A stretch of 45,010 bases of DNA from Clostridia bacterium (GTDB taxonomy: Bacteria; Bacillota; Clostridia; Oscillospirales; CAG-272): NCBI GenBank assembly GCA_017540175.1, contig JAFYBN010000082.1, forward strand, positions 1 through 45,010, in the 5' to 3' direction. Positions 24,768 through 32,854 of this stretch are shown one piece after another. The translations under genes were made by a program, and so were the position numbers. Below the pieces are notes generated by a model. It worked only from the letters and a program-made list of their open reading frames with translations, was not told where the DNA came from and ran no database searches. The first letter of the stretch is position 1. Every line of letters begins with the position of its first letter.

Positions 24768-25746
24768 TCTCAGTCTCATCGGGCGCGTGAGGATCGGCGT
24801 TCTCGGGGACGCCGCGCTCGACGTACACTGGTACGCCGACATGAAAAAAAGCGAGCTGTCCCGGGAAACGCCGCACTACCCCCTCCCCGTCGTGCGCGAG
24901 GAGTTCTCTCCCGGAGCCGCCGGGAATCTCGCCGCGAACGTCGCCGCGCTTCTGCCGGGACGTCTCGACTTCTGCGGGGTGATCGGCGGCGACTGGCGCG
25001 GGGAGCTTCTGAAAAAGGAGTTCTCCCGGCGTTCCATCGGATGCGGGGGCCTCGTCGCCGAGCCGGGCCGCTTCACGAACGCCTATTGCAAGCCCATGCG
25101 CATGGGAATCTCCGACGTGATCTACGAGGACCCGCGGATCGATTTCTCGTCCGACATGCCCGTGTCCCACGTGGCGGAGGCCGCCGTACTCGACTGGCTC
25201 GACAAAGCGGAAGCGTCGCTCGACGCGCTCTGCGTCTGCGACCAGTTCGAGAAGGGATGCGTCACGGCGGCCGTCCGGGCGCGGCTTGCGGAGATGAGAA
25301 TCCCCGTTTTCGCGGACAGCCGGTACCGGATCGGCTTGTTCCGCGTGAAGAACGGCTGTCTCAAGCCGAACGAGCATGAATGCGCCGCTGCTCTTCTTTC
25401 TCTCGGCGCGGAGCCCTCCGAGGATATGGAGGAAAACGGCAGGAGGCTCAGAGAGCTCACCGGCTCGGATATCCTGCTCACCCTCGGGGAAAACGGCTCG
25501 TTGTGGATCTCGGAGGGCGAAACGGTCCGTGTCCCCGCGGTGAAAACCGCGGGAGAGGTCGATATCTGCGGAGCGGGGGACACCTACCTCGCCGCCTTCG
25601 CCTGTTCTGCCGCGGCCGGAGCCGCGCCGGAGGAGGCGATGCGGATCGCGTCCGCCGCGTCCTCCGTGACCGTACGAAAGCTCGGCACGACGGGGACCGC
25701 GAGCAGGGAAGAGATCGCGGCCGTCATGGGGAACGCGCATGAATAA
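24760..25746 (+). CDS. PfkB-family sugar kinase, similar to the HldE kinase domain
   Basis: This is an ATP-dependent sugar kinase of 328 residues. Features are an N-terminal beta strand with GDAALDVHWY, a glycine-rich GAAGNLAANVAAL substrate loop, and the C-terminal PfkB signature VDICGAGDTYLAAF with catalytic base D274. SRETPHYPLPVV, near residue 35, resembles the SxEAPVPVV segment of the HldE (RfaE1) kinase. There is no C-terminal nucleotidyltransferase domain, so it would only phosphorylate, for example a heptose 7-phosphate at C1. The start overlaps the upstream gene by 8 bases and the stop overlaps the GmhB-like gene by 8 bases. Other PfkB substrates remain possible. Confidence 0.83.
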   Translation: MFDLSLIGRVRIGVLGDAALDVHWYADMKKSELSRETPHYPLPVVREEFSPGAAGNLAANVAALLPGRLDFCGVIGGDWRGELLKKEFSRRSIGCGGLVAEPGRFTNAYCKPMRMGISDVIYEDPRIDFSSDMPVSHVAEAAVLDWLDKAEASLDALCVCDQFEKGCVTAAVRARLAEMRIPVFADSRYRIGLFRVKNGCLKPNEHECAAALLSLGAEPSEDMEENGRRLRELTGSDILLTLGENGSLWISEGETVRVPAVKTAGEVDICGAGDTYLAAFACSAAAGAAPEEAMRIASAASSVTVRKLGTTGTASREEIAAVMGNAHE

Positions 25747-26305
25747 GGCGGTATTTCTCGACCGGGACGGCACGCTCTGCGTCGACCGGCACTACCTGTG
25801 CCGCTTCGAGGAGTTCGAGCTGCTGCCCGGCGTCCCGGAGGCGCTGAAGCTGCTGAAAGACGCCGGATTTTTGCTCATCGTGATCACGAATCAGTCGGGG
25901 ATCGCGAGAGGGTATTACACGGAAGCGGATTTCAGAGACTTCACCGCCCGGATGGAAGAGTACCTGACCGGGAGGGGCGTCTCCGTCGACCGGGTCTATT
26001 ACTGTCCCCATCTTCCCGACGCGGCCGTGCCGTCCCTGCGGAGGACGTGCGATTGCCGCAAGCCGAAAACGGGACTGTTCGAGCGGGCGGTCCGCGATTT
26101 CGATCTGGACCTCTCCGCGTGTTATGCCGTCGGGGACCGGCTGCGGGACTGCGCCGTCTGCCGCGGGACCGCGTGCAGAGGGTATCTCGTCGGCAGGACC
26201 GAGCCGGAGAGCGTGATCCGGGCGGTATCGGAGGGGGAAATACCGGGCGTTTCCTACGCCCCGTCCCTGTACGACGCCGCGGTCGACGTAATGAAGTCGA
26301 TTTAA
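25739..26305 (+). CDS. gmhB: HAD-IIIA phosphatase, GmhB-like (heptose 1,7-bisphosphate or related)
   Basis: This is a 188-residue phosphatase. Motif I is FLDRDGTLC with D8 and D10, motif II is ITNQSGIARGYY, and motif IV is GDRLRD. The zinc loop of the GmhB/histidinol phosphatase group is present as CPH (about 95-97) with CDC (about 109-111), followed by RKPKTG. By family knowledge GmhB removes the 7-phosphate of D-glycero-manno-heptose 1,7-bisphosphate. With the HldE-type kinase it fits the middle of a nucleotide-heptose route. GmhA isomerase and the nucleotidyltransferase are not in this window. The start overlaps the kinase gene by 8 bases, and a 143-base gap follows before the mannosidase gene. 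Confidence 0.85.
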   Translation: MNKAVFLDRDGTLCVDRHYLCRFEEFELLPGVPEALKLLKDAGFLLIVITNQSGIARGYYTEADFRDFTARMEEYLTGRGVSVDRVYYCPHLPDAAVPSLRRTCDCRKPKTGLFERAVRDFDLDLSACYAVGDRLRDCAVCRGTACRGYLVGRTEPESVIRAVSEGEIPGVSYAPSLYDAAVDVMKSI

Positions 26306-26448
26306 GAGTAAATTAAATGAAAAGAAAGCCCGAGACCGGCTGCAGTCCACGGGCGGATCTCTCGCCGGACCCCGGCGGATAAAGCGCATCCGAATCAGAG
26401 CTTCCCCGAAAGAATCGGGGGAAACCGTAAACGAAGAGGAGACTCATC

Positions 26449-29400
26449 ATGGTCAACGCTGTCATCGAGAAAAATCTGAACCTGTTCCGCGAACGCGCGA
26501 CCGTCTTTTCCGCTCCGGTCGACGCGTGGGAATACCGGCTTGCCGAATACCGCGAGCGGGAGGATTATGCCTTTCTTACCGACTGGGCCCCGCTTCGGGA
26601 TACCGACGTGTTCAGCACCGCCGAGACCTTTTTCGGCAGGACGAGCTTCATTCCCGTCCCGCCCGCCGACGGACAGACCGCACATCTCGAGCTGTGCACC
26701 GCGGACGGATGCGAGGCGTTCGTCAAGCTCGACGGCGCGTATTACGCCGGGGTCAACAACGCGCAGGGACGGAATCGGGTCCGTCTCCCCGCCGACGCAT
26801 TGCGCAGGAAAGTGACGATCGAAATCGAGCTGTACGCCTGCAGGCACGCCGCCGCCGAGCGGATGGTGAAGCCGATCTCCTCCTCCCGCTGGGTGATCGT
26901 CGACGACGAAACGCGCGATTTCGCCCACGGGATGCGGCTCTTGTGGGACACGGTGCGGACGACCCCCCTGGAGTATAAACAGGCGAAGCTCCGCGCTCTT
27001 CTCGAACGGCTGATCCGGGAGAGCGATCAATCGCTCGAGGGTGAGGAATACCGAAAAAGCGTCGCCGCGCTGAACGCCGATCTGAAGCGTTCGCTCGAGG
27101 CGATCGGCTGCGGGGATGATCTCGGCTCCCTCGAATGCGTCGCGTCCACGCACATCGACGTGGCGTGGTTGTGGCAGTACAAGGATACGATCCGCAAGTC
27201 CGCGCGCACCGCGCTGAATCAGTTCCGGCTGATGGACCGCTATCCCGAATACGAATTCTCCATGTCCCAGCCTTCGGTCTACAATTATATCAAGGAGGTC
27301 TATCCCGACGTCTTCGACGGGATCAAACGCAGGGTGGCGGAGGGCTCCTGGCGACTCATCGGTCCCATGTGGGTGGAATCCGATCTCAATCTCTCCGGCG
27401 CGGAGACCCTCATCCGTCAGTTCCTCTACGGGCACGCCTTTTTCCTGAAAGAGTTCGGCAAAACCTCCGACGTCTGCTGGATCCCCGATTCCTTCGGCTT
27501 TCCGGCGAACCTTCCCCAGATTTTCGTCAAATGCGGGATGAAGTATTTCTTCACCACCAAGGTGCGCTGGCAGGCCGCCACCGATTTCCCCTACAACGTC
27601 TTCGTTTGGGAGGGTCTCGAGCATTCCCGCCTGCTCGCGAGCATACCGAAGACACAGAACAACTACAACGGGATCATCGAACCCGGATACGTCCGGTACG
27701 CCTCGGACAATCTCCGGCAGAGGGAAATCTGGGACAAGGTGCTGTTCGGCTACGGCTATGGCGACGGCGGCGGCGGTCCGACGGAGGACATGCTGGACAA
27801 TTACCGCAAAATGAAGGCGTATCCCGGGATGCCGAAGCTCCATCTCACCCGCGCCGAGGATTATTACGCCGAACTAGCGAAAATCCGTGACCGGCTCCCC
27901 GTCTGGAAGGGCGAGCTCTTTGTGGAGACCCATCAGGGGACCTATACGACCGTCGCCGAAAACAAGCGCTGCAACCGCTGTGCCGAAACGGCGCTGCGCC
28001 GTCTCGATCTGCTCGCGGCTCTCGCGGGCTGGAAGACCGACGGCGAGGCGTACCGGGAGATCGCGGACGACTGGAAGGATCTGCTTCTGATGCAGTTCCA
28101 CGACGTGCTTCCCGGCAGCTCCATCGACGCCGTTTACGACGATACCCGGAGCATGTACGCGCGCCTCTTCGATTCCGCAGAGCGGAAGCAGGCGCAGCTG
28201 ATCGACGCGGTCTTCTCCCCGGAGCCGGACGAGGACGCGGTGACGGTCTTTAACCCCGACTCCTTCTCCGCCGACGCCTGGGTGCGCGTCGACGACCGCT
28301 TTGCCGGCACCGCCCTGACCGACGGCGTCACGACCTCGAACGTGCTTTCCGACGGCGCGGGGAACGCGGTCTTCTTCGTCTCGGCGCTGCCGGGGCTTTC
28401 CTCCCGCACCTATCGGAAGACCTGCGCCGTCCCCGCGGAGGGGCTTGTGAAGCTCCGGAAAACGGGCGGCGGGGTGGCGGTCGAGACGCCGTTCTTCACC
28501 TTCACCGTCGCCATGGACGGCACCCTGCGCGATTTCTATGACAAGCGGGAACGGATCGTTTATTCCGCGCCGGAGGGGATGAACCGCTTCGTCGCCTGGA
28601 AGGACGGTCCGGAAATCGAGGACGCGTGGAACCTCGATAAGGAATTCAGGCTCCGCCCGGTCGATATGAACTGGTCCGACCGGCTCGAGATCGTCGAAGA
28701 CAACGGCGAGCGCTCTGTGATCCGCTGCACCAAATCGAACGGACGCACGACCCTCACGCAGGATATCACCGTCTACGCGCAGATCCCCCGCGTGGACTTC
28801 TTCTCCCATATCGACTGGCAGGAGAAGTACAAGGTCCTTCAGGTATCCTTCCCGACCGTGATCGAAAGCCCGCAGGCTTCCTATGAGATCGCCTACGGCG
28901 TCTGCCGCCGCCCGACCCATTCCAATACGCCCGCCGAGCGCTGGAAGCACGAATACGCCGCGCACCGCTTCATCGATCTGTCGGACGACAAGCGCGGCGC
29001 CGCGCTGCTGAACGACTGCAAGTACGGCTGCAGCGTCATAGACGGCGACATGACGATCACGCTGTTCCGATCCACGGACTACCCGTCCCATCACCTCGAT
29101 ATGGGCGAGCACGATTTCGCCTATGCCTTCCTTCCCCACGCGGGCGGACTCTCCGCGGGACGGGTGCCGCAGCAGGGGTATCTGTTTGGTTCGCCGCTTC
29201 TTGCCATCCCCGGCAGCTTTTCCTTCCCCGCCGCCGTATCCCTGTCGGACGACGGCATGATCCTCGACTGCGTCAAGCCCGCGGAGGACGGACGCGGGAT
29301 CATCCTCCGGATGTACGAGCCCTGCGGCACCTCCGGCTCCCTCACAGTCACGCTCCCCTCCTCCGCACGGGTCACCGAGACCTCGCCGCTCGAGGAGGCG

Positions 29401-29478
29401 CTGTCCGAACCGAAGGAATGCGCGTCCTTCACCGTCGATTACACGCCCTTCGAATTCCGCACGTTCCGGATCGAATAA
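26449..29478 (+). CDS. Alpha-mannosidase, family GH38
   Basis: This is a large cytoplasmic enzyme of 1009 residues that cleaves alpha-mannosides. After an N-terminal beta domain (about 1-225) comes the GH38 catalytic domain, starting STHIDVAWLW with zinc ligands H235 and D237. The nucleophile is D347 in WIPDSFGFPANLPQ. The mid domain includes QFHDVLPGSSI, typical of the alpha-mannosidase middle domain. The C-terminal beta-sandwich (about 600-1009) carries RPTHSNTPAERW and DMGEHDFAYAFLPH. No signal peptide is present. The ATG at 26449 follows GAAGAGGAG. A strong terminator is found 200 bases downstream. It may be cotranscribed with the upstream heptose-type operon or have its own promoter in the 143-base gap. 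Confidence 0.93.
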   Translation: MVNAVIEKNLNLFRERATVFSAPVDAWEYRLAEYREREDYAFLTDWAPLRDTDVFSTAETFFGRTSFIPVPPADGQTAHLELCTADGCEAFVKLDGAYYAGVNNAQGRNRVRLPADALRRKVTIEIELYACRHAAAERMVKPISSSRWVIVDDETRDFAHGMRLLWDTVRTTPLEYKQAKLRALLERLIRESDQSLEGEEYRKSVAALNADLKRSLEAIGCGDDLGSLECVASTHIDVAWLWQYKDTIRKSARTALNQFRLMDRYPEYEFSMSQPSVYNYIKEVYPDVFDGIKRRVAEGSWRLIGPMWVESDLNLSGAETLIRQFLYGHAFFLKEFGKTSDVCWIPDSFGFPANLPQIFVKCGMKYFFTTKVRWQAATDFPYNVFVWEGLEHSRLLASIPKTQNNYNGIIEPGYVRYASDNLRQREIWDKVLFGYGYGDGGGGPTEDMLDNYRKMKAYPGMPKLHLTRAEDYYAELAKIRDRLPVWKGELFVETHQGTYTTVAENKRCNRCAETALRRLDLLAALAGWKTDGEAYREIADDWKDLLLMQFHDVLPGSSIDAVYDDTRSMYARLFDSAERKQAQLIDAVFSPEPDEDAVTVFNPDSFSADAWVRVDDRFAGTALTDGVTTSNVLSDGAGNAVFFVSALPGLSSRTYRKTCAVPAEGLVKLRKTGGGVAVETPFFTFTVAMDGTLRDFYDKRERIVYSAPEGMNRFVAWKDGPEIEDAWNLDKEFRLRPVDMNWSDRLEIVEDNGERSVIRCTKSNGRTTLTQDITVYAQIPRVDFFSHIDWQEKYKVLQVSFPTVIESPQASYEIAYGVCRRPTHSNTPAERWKHEYAAHRFIDLSDDKRGAALLNDCKYGCSVIDGDMTITLFRSTDYPSHHLDMGEHDFAYAFLPHAGGLSAGRVPQQGYLFGSPLLAIPGSFSFPAAVSLSDDGMILDCVKPAEDGRGIILRMYEPCGTSGSLTVTLPSSARVTETSPLEEALSEPKECASFTVDYTPFEFRTFRIE

Positions 29479-29675
29479 AAGCGCAGCGATCCGCGCGCGG
29501 GACGGGAAAACGGGAAAACGGTATCCGACCGCAGCCGCCTCGCGGTATGAGAAAACGGGAGACGGTATCCGACGGGAACGGGATCCCGGCCCCGCCGCCC
29601 CCTCCCGGCATCGCCCGGCAAACCGCGGGACCCCGGAACACGACGCGGGGCATCAGGTTAATAATATGATACGAC

Positions 29676-29710
29676 AAAAGCGCGGCTCTCGCTCGAGTAC
29701 CGCGCTTTTT
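29676..29710 (+). terminator. Intrinsic terminator after the mannosidase gene
   Basis: AAAAGCGCGG (29676-29685) pairs with CCGCGCTTTT (29700-29709), followed by a T run. The stretch 29479-29675 holds a near-repeat, ACGGTATCCGAC, but no gene. Confidence 0.85.
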
Positions 29711-29721
29711 CCCGTTCCCGT

Positions 29722-29841
29722 CTCAAGCCGAAACAGGTCGCGGACCTGCTCGGACACAGCACGTCGGAGATCACGGAGATGTACTACGTCAAGAGAGACA
29801 ACACCCGCCTCATCGGGATTACGGACGGGTTCGCGCTGTAA
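29722..29841 (+). pseudogene. Tyrosine recombinase C-terminal relic, copy A
   Basis: In frame it reads LKPKQVADLLGHSTSEITEM, then YYVKRDNTRLIGITDGFAL and a stop. This is the last part of a phage-type integrase: the LLGHS motif and the region of the catalytic Tyr (EMYY). No N-terminal or HxxR part precedes it; the mannosidase terminator lies directly upstream. The final 12 codons recur at 31083-31120 and 32806-32835. Confidence 0.75.
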
Positions 29842-29859
29842 AAAATCTGTCGAAATCTA

Positions 29860-29888
29860 TTGAAAGAAGGGGAAGAAGGTGGTATAAT
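29860..29888 (+). promoter_or_regulatory. Promoter-like sequence before the GH38 fragment
   Basis: TTGAAA (29860-29865) and TATAAT (29883-29888) are 17 bases apart. No convincing ribosome binding site follows. Confidence 0.5.
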
Positions 29889-30760
29889 ACCATGACACAT
29901 GGAGCCACTCAAAAAACTTCTTTACTGACGTGATGGCACGCTTCTCCGACGCGTGTGTTACTATTGTGGAAAACGGTCCTGTAAGAGCGACTGTGAAAGT
30001 GGAAAGCAGATACAACGATTCCACTCTTATCCAATACTTCAGCCTCACCGCAAGCGATAAAAAACTAACCGTACGTGCAAGAGCCGACTGGCACGAAAAG
30101 CATAAGACGCTAAAAATGGTATACCCTATGGCAGTGGAAAACCCGAAGGCTTACTACGAAATTCCCTTCAGCGTTATCAAACGTCCTGCTGACGGCGAAG
30201 AAGAACCCGGCTTAGGCTGGACTGTCGTTAAAGGCGACGATGCCGCGTGGGCGGTACTCAACAACAACACTTACTCCTCTTCCGTGAAGGGTAGTACCCT
30301 CATGCAGACTCTTCTCAGAAGTTGTATCTACGGAGATCACGGCGGACCGAGAACCGAAGAAAGTGAATTTACCGACCAGGGACAGATGGACTTTACCTAT
30401 GTTCTCATGCCCGTAGGCGAAACATGGCATGAAGTTACCAAGGCTGCTGCTCAGCTGAACAAACCCGTTACTGTTATAATCGAATCATGGCACGAGGGCA
30501 AGCTTAGCGAGACCTTTAGAGGCATTTCAATCGATTGCGACAATGTGATGCTTTCCGCAGTGAAGAGAAGCGAGGACGGATGCGGCACGGTGGTGAGACT
30601 CTACGAAATCGACGGACATGAAGCCGATGTTACCGTATCCGGCGCGATTCTTCCCGTTGAGATCAAGGATAAGATTACACCATGGTCTGTTGAGACCTAT
30701 TACCTTGAAGACGGCGCAGCGGAATGGAAGAGAGTTCTGTTGACCGAATTTGATGCGTGA
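29888..30760 (+). pseudogene. C-terminal fragment of a GH38 alpha-mannosidase
   Basis: The open frame begins after a TAA at 29885-29887 and reads YHDTWSHSKNFFTDVMARFS. It continues for 290 residues of the C-terminal beta-sandwich of GH38 (for example VRATVKVESRYNDS, LMPVGETWHEV and VRLYEIDGHEADV). The catalytic domain, with its HxD and nucleophile motifs, is missing. Base use is clearly less GC-rich than in the intact mannosidase upstream, which suggests a different donor rather than a duplicate. GTG/ATG codons at 29930/29933 lack a good ribosome binding site, so the fragment is probably a relic, though the frame is intact to the stop at 30760. Confidence 0.75.
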
Positions 30761-30869
30761 TTTTTAAAAGCAGTTTGATAAGATCATGAGGGCGTTTAAC
30801 GAAACCCTCGACTGAGGAATTATAGAAAAACTGTATACCTTGTGCGGCTGTTTCGCTGTTTGAATATGA

Positions 30870-31040
30870 CTCATGCCATAGAAAGAATTTCATTTCTTAA
30901 TTGTGGAGGCACGCGGTCTTCCGGTCAATATCCATTTTCACCGATAACGGAACACTCCCTGCCGGTTTCCTGCCGACCGAGAACCACCCGCTATCCCCGA
31001 ACTCCTTTCCCCGCAAGTCCTCGCGCGATGGACGTCTACA
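30870..31040. repeat. Dispersed repeat copy R1
   Basis: It contains GGAGGCACGCGGTCTTCCG near 30905-30923, then TCCATTTTC and a C-rich stretch with CGGAACACTCCCTGCCGG. The same pattern is found near 32387 and 44588. A similar AT-rich lead-in (ATTTC..TTAATT) is shared with the copy at 44588. No protein is evident. Confidence 0.6.
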
Positions 31041-31120
31041 ACAACGATTTAGCATCATCTACTAAACCTCAGATAGATTACACCCGCCTCGCCGGGATCA
31101 CGGACGGGTTCGCGCTGTAA
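31028..31120 (+). pseudogene. Integrase tail relic, copy B
   Basis: The frame reads MDVYNNDLASSTKPQ, then DYTRLAGITDGFAL and a stop at 31118-31120. The TRLxGITDGFAL tail matches copy A. The rest of the recombinase is absent. The stretch 31121-31205 holds no recognised gene. Confidence 0.65.
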
Positions 31121-31205
31121 TGCGAATAAAAAGACCATAAAGATATCTCAAGAGCTCGGACTTGAGAATAAACCATTCAGCTGGAAAAGGATACTCTGAA
31201 AACCT

Positions 31206-31258
31206 AAGCCCCGCTTAAGTCAGCCTAAGAACGGCTCTCTTGCGGGGCTTGCTTTTTT
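31206..31258 (+). terminator. Terminator upstream of the XRE regulator
   Basis: AAGCCCCGC (31206-31214) pairs with GCGGGGCTT (31242-31250), followed by GCTTTTTT. Its second arm overlaps the -35 box of the regulator promoter. Confidence 0.75.
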
Positions 31259-31268
31259 GTGATACAAT
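31240..31268 (+). promoter_or_regulatory. Promoter of the XRE regulator gene
   Basis: TTGCGG (31240-31245) and TACAAT (31263-31268) are 17 bases apart. The leader is about 44 nt. Confidence 0.65.
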
Positions 31269-31318
31269 GGGGACAACGGAAGGGCCCTCCGGAATCCATA
31301 CCTCGGAAGGAAACGAAT

Positions 31319-32362
31319 ATGACTCAGGAAATCATCGGAAAAAACATCCGCAAGGCGCGGCGCGATCTCGATATGACACAGGACACGCTGGCGGAGCGGC
31401 TTTCAGTGACAGAATCGGCAGTAAGCCAATGGGAGAGCTGCAAAACCGTCCCCGATGTCATGATGATCCCCGCCCTCTGTGCTGTCCTCGGCGTCACGTC
31501 GGACTGGCTGCTCGGGGTTAACGAAGAAAAGCGGCGGGAGGAGATCGAAGCGATCAAAAAGCAGGCCGACGCGTTGTCAAGCCGCGGACATGAGGATGAA
31601 GCAGCTGCTCTCCTCGAAGAAGGACTGAAGCAGTACCCGAACGAGGAAGAGCTGATCGTCGGTCTCCTATTCCTCGAAAAGGATAAAGACCGCGTGATCG
31701 AGCTGGGCGAATGGATGCTCAAAAACAGTGCCGACGAGCTCAACCGCCAATGCGCGATCCAGTGCCTGGTTTACGCTTATCGAAACAAAGGCGATCTTGC
31801 GCGGGCGAAGGAACTTGCCTCTTCCATGCCCCCTCTGCATCTGGCCTCCGACTTTCTCTTGAACGCGCTGCTCGAAGGAGAAGAGCGGGAGCGGCACATC
31901 CGGGTTCTTCGTTCGTCGCTGCTTGACAGTCTTGCTTTCGACATTGGAGCGGTCGAAGATGCGGAGTATGCCGCAAAAAAGGTCATCGCGCTGTATGCTC
32001 TGCTCTACGAGGACGGGGATTATGCGTTTGCCCACGTGCGTCTGTATGACCGCTGGATCGTCCTCGCAAAAGCGGCGGCAAAACGGCAGGAACGCGAAGG
32101 AACCCTTGAAGCTCTGCGTGAGGCCGAAAAGCATGCCCTCGCGTTCGATGTCTACGTTGATGCTCCTGCATACACCCACACTTCGGTGCTGTTCCGCGGG
32201 ACACACAAACCCAATGTCAGCATGAATTTCACGGAGAACATCGCGCAGGGTCTTTTGAACACGATGTCCGTTCCAATCTTCGATTTTGTTCGGGACACGC
32301 CGGAATTCAAAGCCATCGCAGATCGTCTCTCCGCCGAAGCGGGAGAATGGAAAGTGAAATGA
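31319..32362 (+). CDS. XRE-family transcriptional regulator with helical-repeat (TPR-like) domain
   Basis: The 347 residues begin with a Cro/C1-type helix-turn-helix (about 6-62: IGKNIRKARRDLDMTQ, then LAERLSVTESAVSQWE and VTSDWLLG). An all-helical region follows from 75 onward, with TPR-like segments such as ADALSSRGHEDEAAALLEEG and YAYRNKGDLARAKELA. This RRNPP/Rgg-like layout is often found in regulators that sense a peptide or a partner protein, but no peptide gene is seen nearby. The ATG at 31319 follows GGAAGGAAACG. An in-frame start at 31259 would lie inside the -10 region. Targets are unknown. It stands alone between decayed integrase sequences, which may mean it came with a mobile element. 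Confidence 0.85.
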   Translation: MTQEIIGKNIRKARRDLDMTQDTLAERLSVTESAVSQWESCKTVPDVMMIPALCAVLGVTSDWLLGVNEEKRREEIEAIKKQADALSSRGHEDEAAALLEEGLKQYPNEEELIVGLLFLEKDKDRVIELGEWMLKNSADELNRQCAIQCLVYAYRNKGDLARAKELASSMPPLHLASDFLLNALLEGEERERHIRVLRSSLLDSLAFDIGAVEDAEYAAKKVIALYALLYEDGDYAFAHVRLYDRWIVLAKAAAKRQEREGTLEALREAEKHALAFDVYVDAPAYTHTSVLFRGTHKPNVSMNFTENIAQGLLNTMSVPIFDFVRDTPEFKAIADRLSAEAGEWKVK

Positions 32363-32379
32363 GTTCGGATTGCTGCATG

Positions 32380-32520
32380 ATGCACAGCACGCGGTCTTCC
32401 GCTCCATTTCCGTTTCCCCGAATTCGGAGCAATGCTCTCCCGTTTTCGGACAAACAGGAACCGCCCGCCGCCCCCGGACTGATCATTTTCGTATGGTTCC
32501 CCTTTCCCGAAAATGATTTC
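32380..32520. repeat. Dispersed repeat copy R2
   Basis: It contains GCACGCGGTCTTCCGCTCC (from 32387), then CGGAGCAATGCTCTCCCG, and a C-rich stretch. A perfect 10-bp inverted repeat, ATCATTTTCG / CGAAAATGAT, lies at 32482-32491 and 32508-32517. It is related to the copies near 30905 and 44588. Confidence 0.6.
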
Positions 32521-32616
32521 TCCGCTGACGGCATTGTGCCCGATGCTCACGATTTTTGTGGAATGAGTACGTAAAACCGATCCGACGCCTTCCGGACAAA
32601 GCAGCAGGACAGAACG

Positions 32617-32835
32617 CTGAAATGCCTCTCGCCGAAGCAGGCCGCCGATCTGCCCGGTCACTCCATGTCGGAGATCGGCAGGTGTACGATAATGGGGAAG
32701 ACCCCTGCTCGCTAAACGGAAAGACCCCTGCTCGCTAAACGGAAAGCCCCCCTGCTCGTTAAATGGGAAGACCCCCTGCTGGTTAAATGGGAAGACCCCC
32801 TGCCGGTCGGGATCACGGATGGGTTTGCGCCGTGA
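32617..32835 (+). pseudogene. Tyrosine recombinase C-terminal relic, copy C, interrupted by a minisatellite
   Basis: It reads LKCLSPKQAADLPGHSMSEIGRCT (32617-32688 in frame), matching copy A. Tandem repeats replace the following region. The tail VGITDGFAP and stop reappear at 32806-32835. The conserved LLGHS is changed to LPGHS. Non-functional. Confidence 0.7.
32695..32805. repeat. Tandem minisatellite, about 4.5 units of 23-24 bp
   Basis: The units read like GGAAGACCCCTGCTCGCTAAAC with small changes (GCTAAAC, GTTAAAT, GGTTAAAT). They lie head to tail inside integrase relic C. No spacers separate them, so it is not a CRISPR array. Confidence 0.85.
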
Positions 32836-32854
32836 TCCCGGGAGTACGGATCGT

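Noticed and set aside
22812-24842. 676-residue minus-strand frame over the HAD and deoxyhypusine synthase-like genes
   Set aside because: It covers two well-supported coupled genes and the promoter before them. Its composition (Arg, Asp, Val, His rich) is typical of antisense readings.
32695-32805. Possible CRISPR array
   Set aside because: Units follow each other without spacers, vary slightly, and no cas gene is in the window.
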